Source: Sinotaia quadrata
Taxonomy: Eukaryota; Mollusca; Gastropoda; Architaenioglossa; Viviparidae
Length of the DNA: 64,000 nt
Reading direction: 5' to 3'
Assembly (NCBI GenBank): GCA_028829895.1
Contig: CM054181.1
Span: forward strand, 106,369,360 to 106,433,359
The notes beneath the pieces are model-generated. The model searched no databases. It was given only the letters and a program-made list of their open reading frames with translations, and was not told the origin of the DNA. The translations under genes and the position numbers were made by a program. Positions 62,910 through 64,000 of this stretch are shown here, piece by piece (position 1 is the first letter of the stretch; every line of letters begins with the position of its first letter).

Positions 62910-64000
62910 TGTGGCACAACACCACCCTAGTTATTGTATTGCTTATGATTATTATTATTATTATTCATCCATAACTAATTACAAATGATGAGAATCTTAA
63001 TTTATGTTATTAATGGTTCTCCAGAAGACATCACTCATCTCTCTCACTTGGTGGATATGCGGGCGCTGTAAACGATTTCTGTCCTTCCACAACATTAAAG
63101 ACAAACATTCACTCTCATACAATATTTCTGTAGGTGGAAAACTTCTTACCAAAGGAGATAAATCTGTCTTTAATCTATATTTAGTGATCCACCATCCACC
63201 CAATATCTCTACAAAATATGGTTATCGATGTGTTAGAATGTCAATAAATTTATTAAATCAACAATCTAAATATACATATAACAAATACAATCAAAAGAGT
63301 GTTGACATTTACATTGCTTCACAACAATGTTCAATTAATGCTTGACAATCGTTCAATTTATCCTAGCATAGACAATCAGCAGTCAAATGATCATATATAT
63401 ATAATCAAATTCATAGGCATAATTTATCATAGTCATGAGTGGAGTTTTAGAGAAATAATTATAGTCAATGTACATAACCTTTTCAAAGATGGCCACTGTC
63501 ACTAGCACATGTACACAATCACATGGTTTGCAACAAGTCACTTTTCTTATTTAGACGATAGTCCCATGTACTCCTTCTAGACACATTAGACAGCTGTTCC
63601 AGAATCTTCTATGTGCTCTCCAAGCACACTGTGGAGAATCGACCCGAATTTCCCTTGTGCTATCAAGCACATCTGGAAGAATATTCCCAAATTTTTGTGT
63701 ATGCTACTAAGCATATCATGAAGATGTTCAAAATAATCTTCTTGAATTTTCGAGACCAATCTCAAGCCTCAATTTTCAATGAATTGGCTCTCGAACAGTA
63801 TTCACAGGAATCAATTTACAGCAACATGTCACTGATAAGTTTGGTGATAACGCTGGATGCACACACCAATGTGATCAGGTAGAGTAATCATTGTAGCCTG
63901 AAGCAGGAAGAAAGGCACACTTTTCTCTGCAAAAGTCAAATTATGGCAGCGCTAAATTTCAGGCATATTTCATCTCTATAACTCCTTTCTCTCTTACAAT
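62910..64000 (-). mobile_element. LTR copy, family A, cut by window end
   Basis: Inverse copy of family A beginning near 62908-62910 (TGTGGCAC) and running past the window edge. It shares the block with 'gatgagaatcttaat', 'ttccacaacattaaagac' and the 'tttcaaagatggc' region with the copy at 39640. It lies in an upstream intron of the host gene. Confidence 0.8.

Overview
This window is eukaryotic, animal-type DNA: AT-rich, gene-poor, with spliceosomal introns, many (AC)n, (GATA)n and (TC)n microsatellites, more than twenty different minisatellite arrays, and retrotransposon remains. There are no operons or prokaryotic gene spacing. The repeat style and the retroelements fit an invertebrate, perhaps a mollusc or other lophotrochozoan, but the sequence alone does not fix the species.

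Layout. Positions 1-50500 hold almost only repeats: microsatellites, minisatellites with units of about 20-95 bp, six copies of one ~1.6 kb LTR family (three per orientation, three with full ends or a target-site duplication), and one dead LINE reverse transcriptase (33496-35085). Two short segments (13742-13913 plus strand; 22740-22961 minus strand) might be exons or exon remains, but are weakly supported.

The right end, 50565-62789, carries the 3' end of a minus-strand host gene. Three exons (62589-62789, 61759-61915, 50565-50707) join in phase with consensus splice sites. They encode the last ~166 residues of a Gln/Pro-rich protein that I cannot name. Its last intron is 11.05 kb, of which 8.3 kb is one inserted element.

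That element (53100-61395, minus strand) is the main find. It is a complete, apparently very young LTR retrotransposon: two 1548-bp LTRs with no difference seen by eye, a perfect 5-bp target-site duplication (gttat), a candidate primer-binding site, a purine tract, and one uninterrupted 1451-codon gag-pol ORF. Its sequence is Ty3/gypsy-like, but the domain order is Gag-protease-integrase-reverse transcriptase-RNase H, so integrase lies upstream of reverse transcriptase as in Ty1/copia. This is the hallmark of the Gmr1-like group, described first from deuterostomes. Its capsid region also resembles the SCAN domain, a fold proposed to derive from Gmr1-like Gag. All catalytic residues of protease, integrase (DD35E), RT and RNase H are present, so it may still be mobile.
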